A stretch of DNA of 64,000 nt from Chrysaora quinquecirrha (GCA_014526335.1 JACTAT010000002.1:3929832-3993831); one strand, 5' to 3'; numbered from the stretch's first letter, positions 1 through 11,979 are shown. Made by a program: numbers and translations. The notes: generated by a model from the letters alone, not told the origin.

Positions 1-1550
1 TTGAGCAAGGTGGCATTCCACCATGCAGCTGTCAAAGATCAAAGTCAAATTGTTATACAGACATGATTGACGATTTACCCCATTCCGTGCACGTGAAAGC
101 TAGTGATCTAAGTTAAATGTATGCTTTCAGTGTCATCATGTAATTCTGATTATGTAGTTATGTGTTGGTAGTGATGTTGTGTCTCTGTGGAGATGCTTGG
201 ATTCTTTACGTGTGATGGTTATATTTACGCTTAGTATTGACGGCATTAGATTAGCTATTCATGTGCTCTAATTGGTTGTGCTTATCTGAGTGGTTTGACT
301 TCATTAAGAATTTTAATGATTATGATGAAATTGGTTATGTCTGAAAAATTTACTGAAATTTTACGAATGATTTGTGTACTATGAAGACATTGCAATGTTG
401 GTTGAGTAATGTAAAGCATTTTCTAGCAAGTAATATCTTAATTTCATAATGTTATTTTTAGTTAATGACATTTCTGAGCTTTTCTGAAGTTAATTTTACA
501 TTTTTCATAAATGTGATATGTTCATCTTCGGCTATGTCATCTTTGAGTTTATGACATATATTGTTACTATGCAAATGCTTTAGATATACTGTAAACTTCA
601 CTATGATCATTTATTTGCAGTATTGAATTTAATATGTTAGTATTTCGTCAGTTCACTAAAGCTTCATCACCAGTACCTTGCAGGAAATCTTCGTTGGCTT
701 TTGATTACGATTTTTGCATAGTTGCTTACAGGCATATTCTCTTCCATATGATTTGTGCCAGTCTTCATGATTGCGATGGACATATAGTGCAGTCATTGCA
801 TTCAAGCGAGTAGCTGTTGATTGCATGATTCGGGCCGTCATTGATTTTGAGCTATGCAACGCAGATCAATCGCTCAGCTTCAGACATTTGCATAAATGAT
901 AAGTTGTTTGCTGAATTTGAAAGAATCAAGAAAGAGGGTCAGATAGCACCAGATATGCTGGAAAGCTTTGGAGGCTCCGGACGTATTGTCGGCATTGCGC
1001 TCAGTCAGAATCAGGACTAGTTGCCGACTACTAATCTGCGATTTTTTTGAAACTAATTTATCGCAAATGACCTTTCGACAAGCTCTCTGGCAACTAGTTC
1101 CTTCCTGACTGCAACTAGTCGGCGCACAGTTCCAAAAACATGGGCATGCTCTACTGCTATGATTACATAACAACTCAGTGGCGGAAATTCAAAATTCTGA
1201 TTGGTGGGGCCAAGAGGCTTAAATTCCAAACAGTCACTGTTCTCTTTTGTGCCATTTTCAAAAGAAATCGCAAAATTTCCGACAAAATTGGAAGAGGCAG
1301 AGAGAATGGAGCCCCCCTAACCCCCTATAATATCTGCCTCTGTGACAACTTATTCCCATCAGTCGCAGTCGACCTGTGCGCTCTTGCGACCGTGATCAAC
1401 TGTATCCCTTCACCCTATTCAGTACGGGGTCCGAACAGGTGCAGATTGGTACGGGGCGGGGCTTTTTGAGCCCCCTTGCTTACTCCAAAATGTTAAATGA
1501 TACAGATAAATGCCTAAAAAGATAAAGAGAAGTAAAGGACAACAACTTAC
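1..1550. other. Left flank: mostly unrecognised sequence
   Basis: AT-rich sequence without a convincing exon except the doubtful one at 677-851. Positions 955-1145 and 1175-1470 look like repeat debris (AACTAGTTGCCGACTA words; CAGTGGCGGAAATTC; CCCCCTAACCCCC). Confidence 0.4.
677..851 (-). pseudogene. Possible beta-tail Cys-rich exon with a frame break
   Basis: On the minus strand, after an acceptor-like GCATAG at 852-857, one frame gives a Cys cluster (LECNDCTIC) that stops at TGA a few codons later. The frame one base over then reads YACKQLCKN. The C-x2-C followed by C-x3-C spacing resembles the integrin beta-tail, and one extra C in a CC pair would account for the break. A possible donor (AAG|GTACTG) lies at 677. 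No I-EGF 2-4 exons are seen between this and 1551, so the assignment is weak. It could be unrelated sequence. Confidence 0.2.
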
Positions 1551-4500
1551 GCAATTCTGCATTGTGAGTCATCGGCAGAAGCAGCATTATCACAGTTGCA
1601 TTTATCCCCATACCTACAAATCAGAAATAGTAATAGTAATAATTAATGTCAAAAGAAAACGTAAACAAAAATACCTCAATAATTAGATTAAAAGCCCTAT
1701 TCTATTGAGCAAGCCCAAATCGAGATATTTGAACTTTGAATAAGCACTTATTTCTTCCCGAATAAGCACTCCTCTCAAATCAGCGCCTGCTGTTGAATGT
1801 CACGTTTAAAATAAGCCCCATTCTTGGGCTTAATCAAATCATTACAGTTACACGATAGCAGAAATTTGCCGTGATTCTTGTAGATTAAATTAGGACTTAG
1901 TTCATTACATTGACTTGTGACAAGTCCCTCTGGAGGACTTGTAGCCATCTTGCAGCAGCCACGCATTACGACACTCCAGAAGAAATTTATAAGAAACTTT
2001 CAGTACTCAAAATCTGGAAATTTCAAGAACACTTAAGTTGAGTACCAAGCTGATTTTAAAAGTTCACTCAGTGCTTACCTTCCTGCATCGCAGTAGCATA
2101 TTCCACAAGCGTATTTCCCGTTGCTTGTACACCTTGGGCTATTCAACGTCTAAAATGAAAGCGACAAGGGTATATCTTTTAAAGAAATAGAAATGGTTAA
2201 GAACCAAAATAAAGAGAATTCTTACAGCAAGTTATTAGGCTGAATGTCACCATTCATAACATGCAGATCTTTTCAACTTCAAGATCTTGCATTATGTGCA
2301 GAGCTTTCTGTGTAAAATAAGACAGTTTCCAATAACAAAACTAACAAATAAAGGCCTACTTTTGATATTGTTGGGTCTGATACAGTATCAAGGAGAAATC
2401 ATTGGAATAGTAATAGGTGTCATTATCATTAAAAATTAGGCAACCCATGAGATTAGGATACGTGCAGAGCAGACATTAACGAGCAGCAACCTAAGATTAG
2501 GCCAAAAATAAGAAAGCACTCAGCCTCAACCGAAGTATAATGATTCTTATAAACAACAGGTCGGAACTTTAGGACGAAAAATCATTGGTATCAGAAATCT
2601 AAGCAACCAAAAATTTTTCGTTATTGCTACTGTTTTCCCGAGTTCTTACCGCTTGAGGAGGTTTCTCGCATTCACAGTCACAAATCACCGATGTTTCCAC
2701 TGTTATATCACCGAAACCAGCCATGCTTATTTGAAAACTGAAAATATAAAAGTCTTTCGTAGAAAATAAGGTCGTTGGTTTCACTCCCTTCACTGTGCGT
2801 CCTGAGTAATTCATTGTTTTAGGGCTATCACTTACAGGGTGGGGTATTGGGGACAGACTTTGCACTGAAAGAGCACCAGTTCACTAAACTAAAAGGACGA
2901 AATATGCAGCACAAGGAACCATTCTGAAGAGGGAAATGGAAAAGAAACTACACATAATAGCGGGGCTTATAAGGCTACAGGAATGACAAGAAATAGGATG
3001 TAGTATAACTATCCAAATTATTTTTCATTCGTTTTGCACAACACTTAACCAAAAGCTGTGCCTATTAACTCAAGGACGTTCAATTCACTAGATGCTTTCA
3101 TGAGTCCTTCTGCCCTATGCGTCCCCTTCTTTAGATTTCCAAATGCAACTTAGTATTATGACAGTAGACTTATTCCATGAGTCATAGTTTTCGCTCCTTA
3201 GTTAGGCCAATCTTATTTCGATAGGTCGCTAGAACCACTCTGAGCATTAGGCCATCCAATTCAATATTTTTAAGTAGTTGTTGCTGTTGCTTAAGACTGC
3301 CGTTGCTGTTTACGAAGAGTGGGAATTACGTAATGAGTCTATTATGACAGTAAGATTGCATTTGGGCTTAAGTATCAATTTTTCTTACCTATTAAGGTTC
3401 TTTACTGCAGGCGAGCAAGCAAGAGCTGTTACTGATACTTGGAAAGATACTTCTTCATCGATTGCAACATTGCTGCATTCGTTATCACCAATTTTGTTCC
3501 TAGATTCAAGTGAAATGAAAAACAAAGGTAAGATCTAATTCATAAGGAGAATGCGCTATTGTATTGCAAACGTTTCAATGTCAAAATACTTACTGTATAT
3601 AAAACTTGTTGGGGATAAAAGGATGAATTGGCATATTTCATTGATAAGTAAAGCATGTGCACGAACTCATAACGCATTTCATGTCATGGAGGATTGTCTG
3701 ATGCCTGTCTGGTGCTGGGATAAATTACAGAAAAAATGATGGAATTCAACGGACAATATATCTAACGCTGAATGTCAACATGTATGCAAACTATTTTATG
3801 ATAAGTTGTGTTATTTCGGACATATTTGACTGTTTTTTGTGGTGACTAAAAGCAAGGTATGTCAAAATTGTGTTTCTTCCTAGTGTTGTTAACAAGGGCA
3901 CATCTGCTCTTGTTATTGTTGTTCCTATAGTAAAGCATTATAAAGTACTTTCAAATAACTTTGATTCCTTCAAAAACATGCGTACCAAATTTAATGCTCA
4001 AAAATTGGATTCTGACGTTAGTGTTTTCACAGCTTTATTTTTGGAACACCGTGCATAATACGAATAGCAATATAATTCTAAGGACAGCACTCACTCTCAG
4101 TTTGTCTTTGTCTTATCCGGAGAGGAACGGGACTATTTCCGATAAGGCAGATGCATTTATGCCAGATAACAGAATCTTGCTGTTTTGCTGGCTTACGAAA
4201 ACTCTTTCTTACAAGCGAGCAAGCAAGCAAGCAAGCAAACAAGCAAGCAAGCAAGCAAAGCAAGCAAGCAAGCAATCTTTATTTGCTAACACAGGTCTGA
4301 GGGTTCTGGCAGCTCTACAGATGATGTGGACTTGCAGCATGTGCCCCAAGATTGATAGTTTAGACCAAATACCCTGGGCACCCATTCGCCGACCTCAGAA
4401 GGATGGACAGCTGGAGCTGAATTGACTGTTGGCTTGTGGAAAGTGGTCCCGACGAGGTTCGAGCAAAAACTTCACGATCGTGAGCCGAACGCCTTGACCA

Positions 4501-7500
4501 CTCGGCAAAATCACCTTTCTTCAGATATTTCTGCTAGTAAAATCAGTTTACCTGCATTTCAATTGTTTATATTCGATCTTCATGTCAGCTGGCTTACTAT
4601 CAACAAGACGAACCGTGGAGGAGATTTTCTGTGAAAAAAAAAAAACAAAACTACTCAACACAGAACTTTTATAAAACTGGAGAGAAAACAAAGGATAAGG
4701 TGAGTTTTTATGCGATTGCTCTTCCATTCTCCAAGAATGTTTTGTAATACGCAACGATATAAAACAAATAAGTATCTTCAACCTTGTAATTATCTCTGAT
4801 TAGATTCACAACATTAGCGGAATCGGACGACAGAGATCCAGCAGTAGTTCCCAGATCTTTCCACACTTCAGCGAGATTCTAAAAAAGTCGAAAAGCTGCA
4901 ATTAACAATTTTCATCCATTCATTGCATGTTACATAGTGCAACGTTAGCTGAAACGCACCTCCGAATGCAATAACAAGCAAGATTCAAGCAAGATACATG
5001 CATCCGCGTATCAGGCACCAGTGCATCAGGGCCTTCAGTTCCCGGAAGGGGGGACTCAATTACCTTGGTGCATCGAGTCGTGCCACATTGTTGGGTCGAT
5101 TTTCTTCCAATGGTTGTGCAGATTGCTAAAAGATCAGCGAATTGGGTTGGTTGATCTGATGAATTTTCCATATTTGGTCGCAACCGCAAATTATAAAAAA
5201 GGCTTGAAATGAGGATGTCGTTCCAAAGGAAAGCTTTGCACTTTTAATTTGGATTAGAAGCTGACATTCAGTTTTTTCGGAGAAATAGAAATAAATTTCC
5301 CTTGCTCAGTATAATCAAAGTTTTCCTTACTACATGTCACTGTACAATGATGAGGGGCATGTCACCTCTCAAAAAGGTACACAAGATCATGAGATTTTGG
5401 TTTAAACAAATGGATTTCATATGGATTTCCGTGAAAACAATAGGATTTCCTGCAAGGCTGTAAGAGATTTCAGTGCAGTACTTGCTGGACTAAAATAAGG
5501 AGTAACGTACCGCATACAGCTCTTTCATGCTGCTTGTCACTGCAATGATCGGAACAATTTTACTTTCCTTCAGTTTCGTTCTCAAAAATGAGACTGATGG
5601 ATAATCCTATAAAGAAAAAAAAATTGTCAATAAAAAATCGTACTCAAAGCAAAAAGTGCTTCATAATTTAACTACCTCAGTATGAAACGAAAACTATCTT
5701 TAAACTATTTACACACGCATTTTGATAAGGAAGTTTGGCTTAGGCTCAGTACTGAAATTCTCCAACAAAATAAGGTCCAAAGTTCCTTTTACTGTTCCTT
5801 GTCGTAAAATATGTTTTGATAATAATTTTTACAGTAAATTCATTTAGACTTGATTCTGTTCTCATTTTAAATACAAAGTCCAGTCCTTTGGGGCAGTACG
5901 ATGAGAAATATAATGCTAAGCCTCGACAGTTCCTTAAAGTTCCTATTTTTTGGGAATTTTCATCCTCGAGTCCCTTACAAAGGTGTTCCTTATTAAAAAA
6001 AAGGCTAAGGGACAACTTACCGCATAGAGTTCTTTCATGCTGCTTGTCACTGCAATGATTGGCACGATTTTACTTTCCTTCAGTTTCGTTCTCAAAAATG
6101 AGACTGATGGATAATCCTACAGAAAAAAAATCTTGTCAATATACAATCGTATTCATATAAAAAAATGTTGCATTATTTAACCACGTCAGTATGAAACGAA
6201 ACCTATATTTAATTTATCTATATGTTTCATTGATCATCCCGCTGTATCCCGCAAGATTGTTGGTGTTCAAAACAATATGCAAATCAAGCTTCACGTGTCG
6301 TTATTGGTAAATTTCGATCTGCATCTGGGTATAAATTCCGCCTTAGCCAATGTTTCGGTCTGTTTCTGACGTTTATACTCTGAGAACGAAACTCTGACGT
6401 TCATACTCTGAAAACGAAACTCTGAAAACGGAACGAAGTGGCTCTGTCAGACAAAAAAGGTTTTTAAGCATGTTCAAAGGTGTTATCCTCTTTTTCTCGC
6501 AATTTTAAAACCTATTTTGTAAGGAAATAACTTAAAATAAGGTTAAGGCAAGTTTGGAAAGTTTAACTCACCAACTTATTTGTCATGGTATACGTGTTCT
6601 GGCTATCCATGTGACATTTTCCATCATTAGGAATAACTATACCACCAAGCTTAAACGAAGATGAAAAACCGGTGAAGAAGAATATTTCCGGTACGAAAAA
6701 CATATAAAAAGAATAAGCGACAGACGCTGGAAAACGAACAGCCACACATTTTACAACTTTGTATAAAAACGACTCGTTTTGGTTCCGTTAAGACAACTTT
6801 ATAGCCTTGTAGACAGGCAGCATATGCCCCAAGACTAATATTCTAGAACCAATATCCTACCGAATACGGTAGGATTGACGGTTGAGTTGACTGTAGGCTT
6901 GTGTAAAGAGGCCCTGACGAGACAATACGCGACCTATGGCAACAAAATACACGGCCTATAGCAAAAGCGTATTTACGAATGTCCGGATTTGTAGCTGAGT
7001 GGTGCAAGTGCTCTCACAAACGCAGGCCTTCTCATATCCGTCTCGTCAAAGCATTTCCTTGATAAAAAAATGCAATTCAAGTGTTTGCATACCTTGCCAT
7101 CTCCAGCACTGTGAAACGCATCATCTGTGACGAAAACAACGATTCTTCTTGCACTCTCCTTTGCTCTCCAACCAATTTTCTGTCAACAAAAACAGAGACA
7201 CGCAAAATAAGGAATCGAAAATAAAATGTTTGGTTGTAGTTAAGAAAATTCGGCTCTTATCTTTCCATTAAACCAATGCAATAAAGAAGAACCATTTCTC
7301 ATTGCCCAATGATGGGAGACGGATCTCCTCCCCAAAGCGAAAGTGTTGGTGCTGTGACGTTGTAGTGTAATCCAACTAACTGGAGGTGTCATGAGCACAA
7401 TGTGGTCTGGGCTCGGGCCCCAGCCAGGGCAGCATCACAGCATCACAGGTAGTGAAGGTGCTGTGGCGTCCTGGTGTAATCCAGCTGACTCGTGGTGTCA

Positions 7501-10477
7501 TGAGTTCAGTTTTCAAATAGTTGTTAACAATTTTACTTTATTTTAAGTAGGCTGTTATTTCTAGCTTTGTCAGCTAATTTAGGCCTACTGTGCATGCGGC
7601 ATCCAGGCATGGGACCCCTAGTTTAACGTCCTTTCCGAAGGACGGCAGAGTGAGTTGTTTAGTCATCCATCTGGAAAGTCACCCATCCAGATGCTGATCT
7701 CACACGACCAAATCTTCGAATAAGAACTGTTCGAAGCAGCGTTCGGTCAGAGTTTTGCTTTGATGCGTGATGACAAAAGTTGCTACAACAATACTGCTGT
7801 AAACGTTGTTTCAAACACGACACACGGTGGAGCAAACAAGAACTCACAGAATTGTTCGTAAACAGAATGGGAGGATAATGAAAAAAGCTGTGGAATGCAA
7901 AAGTGCCTTGTATGAAATTTCCACAGCAGCTAATTGCTATCGAAGTAAACGTTTCCTCCTATGATATCAATCAATTCTAGTTCAAAACGACAGAACGTTT
8001 GAACAAAAATCTTAACGTGTAAATACTGACGGCTACTAAATGTTTTCGTCAGACAAAATCATCAGATATCTGAAGAAAAAAGTCTGACGGAAAATCTGAT
8101 GAAAAATCTGATCGTGTGAACATGGCTTAAGAAAATTCAGCGTAATATTGCATCAGCACTATCAATACATTCTACTAATTAATACCCTTATCTAGACATT
8201 CACACAACGCGCTCGGAATGAAAAATAACTGATAATTTTTACCGAGAAGACTGTAGCATCACTTGTAAAGTCAAGATTATGTCTGAATCCAAAAGTTTTT
8301 CTGCAGCCTGAACACGGATACTCCCTAAAAACAAACACACCATTGAGTAAGAAGGTAATATGCTTGCATTTGGCAATAATTAGAAATGGAGTATCCATGG
8401 GGGTATCCCTCAACTTTTTTAGCAATATCTCTAGTTAAAAGTATTTCAATAAATGATATTGCTGAAAAGCTTTCGACAACTTTTGAAGAGATTCTGAAAA
8501 CACTTGGAGATTCAAGTTAGTAGATCTTCCAAAACTTATCGATTGTAATGTATGAGTATATCTTGAAAACGCAAAACATTTCGAAGTAGAGCATTCCAAG
8601 TATTGTTGATCCAGTAGGAGAACGGAAGGTCTGAAGTGCAGGCTATGAGAGTCGTAGCTATAGAAATCATATGCGAATTTCATACGAAATCATATGAATT
8701 TTATGCGAATTTTATGACCGCATATGAATCTTATACAAACTTTATCTGGACTGTATACAAATTTTATACGAATTTTATACATCTTTATACAAATTTTATA
8801 CAAGCTTTATACAAATTTTTTACAAACTTTATACCAATTTTTATACCAATTTTTTCATGTCGAAAGAGGTAACGATACAAATTAATTAAGTAAACGGTTG
8901 AAAAAAAATCATATTATATTGCATAATTATATGAATTGAACTATACAAATTTGATACAAATATTTGGAGATGGTCCCTTAAAAGAGTGCTTGTAAGAATG
9001 GTGCAAATGATGGCCTACCTTTCGATTTGTATGTAAGGTGACACAGTCTTGTCAACAAATGACCCAAAAGCCAGCCGATAGTCCTTTGTGATTCCACCAA
9101 TAGCATTGGCTAAAACAGAAAGACTGTCAATTAGTTTGATTTCTTTAATAAGCACAGCCAGTTCTAGTTAAAAAAAGAATATAAATGAAGTCAAAACTGT
9201 TCAGATATCCAAAAGGCTTTTGACAAGAATTTAATCAACATAGCTGTATTATCCTGTGCTTTTAAGATAAAAAGCATTTGATAATGAGCTTTGCTCTGGC
9301 ATACTGGAAGTTCTCAAAGGAAATAAATCTGTCCTTTATGAAAGGAAATATAGACAGGTTTTCAATGCAAAAAGTTATTTCAAGGTAATGTAGTGTTTAT
9401 GTTTTACCAATCTCTGATCCAAGATTTTTCAGGTTATTCAAATCATCATTCATAGAATATGACAAGTCCATAAGATAATATAGATCTACTGGATAATCTT
9501 TTGCTGGTTTCACTTTGATCTCAAATGTGGCAGGTTGGCCTGGAAAGTGTTAGAATAGAAAAATTAATACTGGTCACAATGTATAATCCTTAAGAGTTTT
9601 GTAAACATGTTTTGGTAGATAAGCTGTAGAAAATATGGTAAGGTTCTTCAACATTACCTGGACGTAAATTCAATTTCACTTTTTGAGGAGAGAACTGTAC
9701 TTTTGGGCCAAGAGTCTTATTAAATTGAGGCTAAAAGATAAAAATAACTTTTTGAAAGTGGGTATAAATTTCTACATGTGCATTATGATTTAAGGCATCA
9801 ATTCACTCACCCAGTAGGCATTAATTAGACCTTAATGTTGGAAAAGAAAGAAATTAAGCAAAAAAATATTCACAAGCTTACCGCAACCGGCTGCTGTATG
9901 CTTGATGGATCAGATGAATTTGAGCATTTTGAAGCCAGATTTGACCTGAGATCACACCTTTGTCTGCTTTTGTCAGTGGCTTGGAAATCCTATCAATTGA
10001 AAGCACATTATTGATTCTATTGCTTGAACAGGCCAAAAAGCTAACAAGACAACAGAAAATCTATCCAGATGAATATTTGCTCTGAATGGGAAGAGCTGCT
10101 ACTATGCCATTTTTTTAAAACAGTAGGGCTTGCTTATTTATATTGTGCTCTGCTGACTTGCAAGCTCTTCCCCATTCAAAAAATAGCAAATGTGACCTAG
10201 AACCTACCTCATCACTACACCAAATGCAAAGAGGTCCACCAGTTATGCATGCTGCACAGGTTGTAAATGGGCTGCAAGGATTGGAGTTTCCTGTAAATAT
10301 AAATAAAGCAATGAAAATCCATACAAAAATTTCCCTCCTCCTGACAGTGCATCACGACTGCCATATGAAAAATGATATGGTTATAATGAGAAATAGATTG
10401 AAATTTGGGGTCTGCATACCTTGAGACATTACAGATGATATTGTGATGAAAAGAATGAAGGAAAGTGATAAAAACAT
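1551..10477 (-). CDS. itgb: Integrin beta subunit (multi-exon, 3' end not found)
   Basis: Cell-surface adhesion receptor subunit that pairs with an alpha chain and binds matrix ligands through a metal-dependent beta-A (I-like) domain. Exons read by eye in 5' to 3' order: 10420-10477 (signal peptide), 10208-10290 (PSI domain, Cys-rich), 9882-9989, 9658-9730, 9408-9539, 9019-9109, 8243-8324, 7093-7179, 6572-6649, then either 6021-6116 or 5511-5606, 4783-4878, 4552-4628, 3389-3499, 2650-2737, 2079-2149 and 1551-1613. All have AG/GT borders and compatible phases. Exon 9408-9539 encodes the MIDAS motif DLSYSM; 7093-7179 reads KIGWR...; 6572-6649 holds [11 protein letters not shown]; 2650 onward enters the I-EGF Cys repeats (CDCEC, CGICYC). 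The exon expected between 8243-8324 and 7093-7179 (DxPEGGFDA loop) is not seen. The remaining I-EGF modules, transmembrane helix and cytoplasmic tail are also not recognised. The 4783-4878 donor (GTTGAAG) is weak. Confidence 0.9.
4206..4520 (-). mobile_element. tRNA-derived SINE with (TTGC)n tail
   Basis: On the minus strand, 4515-4453 reads like a class II (Ser/Leu-type) tRNA head: GCCGAGTGGTCAAGGCGTTC (box A) and CTCGAACCTCG (box B region). A unique body follows, then a tail of TTGC repeats (seen as CAAG on the plus strand, 4206-4277). Copies: 12440-12650, a decayed one at 6815-7045 and a fragment at 21265-21362. It sits in an integrin intron between 3499 and 4552. Confidence 0.7.
5511..5606 (-). 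CDS. itgb: Integrin beta-A domain exon, copy B of a tandem duplicate
   Basis: Second 96-nt phase 0-0 exon with the same 32-residue product as 6021-6116. By eye the copies differ at five third-codon positions, all synonymous (ATC/ATT, GTG/GTT, CCA/CCG, GAA/GAG, CTC/CTG). The acceptor is TTTCTTTATAG and the donor GTACG. Using both exons would insert 32 extra residues in a compact domain, so mutually exclusive use is the simpler reading. This is inference; no splicing data are available. Confidence 0.85.
6021..6116 (-). CDS. itgb: Integrin beta-A domain exon, copy A of a tandem duplicate
   Basis: A 96-nt phase 0-0 exon of 32 codons beginning [11 protein letters not shown] and ending SSMKELYA, in the part of the beta-A domain that follows the VPNDG segment (compare DYPS...FAVT in known beta chains). 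It has a TTTTTCTGTAG acceptor and a GTAAG donor. It encodes exactly the same peptide as the exon at 5511-5606, 510 bp downstream in the gene. The upstream intron sequence is also alike, so the duplicated unit is larger than the exon. Confidence 0.85.
6815..7045 (-). mobile_element. Decayed copy of the TTGC-tailed SINE
   Basis: Recognisable by GCCCCAAGACTAATATTCTA, a GAGTTGACTGTAGGCTTGTG block and a worn tRNA-like end. Lies in the integrin intron between exons 6572-6649 and 7093-7179. Confidence 0.45.
7344..7510 (+). mobile_element. Two partial copies of the CACCTT-tailed SINE
   Basis: GGTGCTGTGACGTTGTAGTG at 7347 and GGTGCTGTGGCGTCCTGGTG at 7457 are heads of the SINE seen complete at 23361, 25033, 33693 and 35555. 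They lie where the missing integrin exon would be expected (7180-8242). Confidence 0.55.
8645..8870. repeat. AT-rich degenerate tandem repeat (TTTATACAAAT)
   Basis: Irregular repetition of TTTTATACAAATTTTATACG-like units in the integrin intron between 8324 and 9019. The open frame across it is a by-product of the repeat. Confidence 0.7.
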
Positions 10478-10514
10478 TTTGCTTTCAGATATATTGCAGT
10501 TCAGTTGATTATAC
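10420..10514 (-). CDS. itgb: Integrin beta first coding exon: start codon and signal peptide
   Basis: On the minus strand an acceptor-like TTGTAG precedes 10514. A short 5' UTR follows, then ATG at 10477-10475 opens a hydrophobic leader ([15 protein letters not shown]). The exon ends at 10420 with donor GTATGC in phase 1, matching the phase-1 start of the PSI exon at 10290. The start is chosen because the leader is a good signal peptide and is followed directly by the PSI cysteines. Confidence 0.85.
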
Positions 10515-10950
10515 CTACAAGGAAGATAAACAAATGAGATATAGTCTTTGAGTTGTACAAAACTTTAAAATTGAAATTTAATTTTCAGGCAGGGCTAGAT
10601 CCTCATTTCATCTCAGTGTTTTGGAATCTGTCCATGTCAAAAACCAAAAAGCTGTTTCTGTGTAGACAGAAAGAGTTCGTTTTTTCACTTGGGCTCTTCA
10701 ATTAATTTTCATCGTTCTTCCAGCCTAAAGCTGATTGGTGTTTAAAAGACAATACCAATTCAGCTTTTCTTTTTGATTGGTGCATTTTAAGCCGCATTTG
10801 GGTATAAATTCCACCTTAGTCTATTGTTTCAGTCTTTTTCTGACATTCAAATTCTGAGGAGTGTCGGACGAAAAAAGCTTTTAAGTATGCCCGAAAATGT
10901 TTCCGCTGGTTATTGCAATTTTGAAATGAGAAACAAAGAGTCAGTAGCTT

Positions 10951-11260
10951 TACACCTTTTTTAGAAACCTGACTAGTAGCAAAAGTTTCTTAATTTTTGG
11001 CCCAATTTTACTTCTAAAAGTTCCTTAGCAGTTTCTTTATTTCATGGAAATTTATTGCAGTATAAACAATAAAAATGTGAACATAGCAAGCAAATTATTA
11101 GTATTACTGTATTAAAAAGAATTGGCCACACTTGGGAATCAATTACAAGTTTCTTAACTCCTTCCTGCTAGTTCTAAAAGTTTCTTAGTTTCTGGGTATC
11201 TAGTAGAACTATCTAGTTGCTTAATTGACCAGTTGCTTATTTAAAACAAATGTAGAGTTG
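10951..11260. mobile_element. Worn MITE of the poly-T, TTCCTTA/TTGCTTA group
   Basis: Begins TACACCTTTTTTAGAAACC and ends TTGCTTATTTAAAAC, with internal AAAGTTCCTTAGCAG and AAAAGTTTCTTAG phrases. Looks like a decayed relative of 29711-30107. Lies in the first integrin intron. Confidence 0.4.
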
Positions 11261-11507
11261 CCAGAGTTTAAAGTTAGATAAAAATCTGTTTTAAACGTTG
11301 GAAGCGAGAATTTTTCGACAAGAAAACATAACATAGAACTGGTCTATCAATTACAGTAAAATAGCGCTGGCCAACAGTAATAAATCTGTCTTATTAATCA
11401 TCACATTAGGCCTAACCCATCCGGAAAGTGGTTGGTACATTTCGAATGTTTGATAGAGAATTATTATTCATATTATCGTCGTGTTTTAACATAGGAGAAA
11501 ACCTTAC

Positions 11508-11630
11508 CTACACACTTTAATGTACTCTTTTGTTGATGATCCTCAATTTGTGCTTTTTTCCAGTATTTTAAATGTTTTTCGGCATCCTTCCTCAGCTTCA
11601 AACTTCAGGAACGACGGCCATCAAGTTTCT
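11508..11630 (-). other. itgb: Probable 5' UTR exon of the integrin beta gene
   Basis: On the minus strand a strong donor (TAG|GTAAGG) ends at 11508, and the next acceptor-like site is at 10515, just upstream of the signal-peptide exon. The 5' limit of this exon is unknown; about 11630 is a guess. It leaves a gap of roughly 350 bp to the WDR12 start codon, so the two genes are divergently transcribed. Confidence 0.5.
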
Positions 11631-11979
11631 GTTTGGGGAATAAGGAAATGACCAATTACCTTGAATAAGAGGCTAGTTGACGCCCTTGTGGGCAGTTTTC
11701 ATGGGAGTGAGGCAGGCAGGAAATGATGTCAGAGGAAGCTGATATTGCCAAAGTGTGGAAACATTTTCTGAAAAGAATGTTTTAGAAGATGAAAATGAGA
11801 ACGAAACACGTTAATGCAAGCAAAAATCTGTGAAGAAAACCAACGAAGAAAGGAAACACGAAAAATATGCAACAGCAGTGTTGCAGGAAGCATCTTCCTG
11901 AAAGCGAGGCTTCCTTACCTCGTGCCCACGTGGTCCGTATTTTAGTTTAGAATCCGCGCTCAAAAATCAAATCCGAAAA
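11631..11979. promoter_or_regulatory. Candidate bidirectional promoter between integrin beta and WDR12
   Basis: This interval lies between the probable integrin 5' UTR exon (minus) and the WDR12 start codon (plus). Divergent genes this close often share a promoter. I saw no convincing TATA box and no obvious repeat insertion here. The assignment rests only on geometry. Confidence 0.4.

Noticed and set aside
2225..2310. Possible extra integrin exon on the minus strand after TTTTACACAG
   Set aside because: Stops in all three frames, and exons 2650-2737 and 2079-2149 already join in phase 0.
2599..2865. Minus-strand ORF of 88 codons starting [10 protein letters not shown]
   Set aside because: Its second half is the real integrin exon 2650-2737; the first half is intron read-through before a clear TTTTCAG acceptor.
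3278..3538. Plus-strand ORF with an apparent AG/GT exon (GCGAGCAAGC...AAAG|GTAAGATC)
   Set aside because: The opposite strand is the integrin exon 3389-3499 ([12 protein letters not shown]), which fits the gene in phase and sequence.
4078..4275. Minus-strand Cys/Leu-rich ORF ([15 protein letters not shown])
   Set aside because: Translation of the TTGC tail of a SINE; looks like a membrane protein only because of the repeat.
8636..8872. ORF with YTNFI repeats
   Set aside because: By-product of the TTTATACAAAT low-complexity array.
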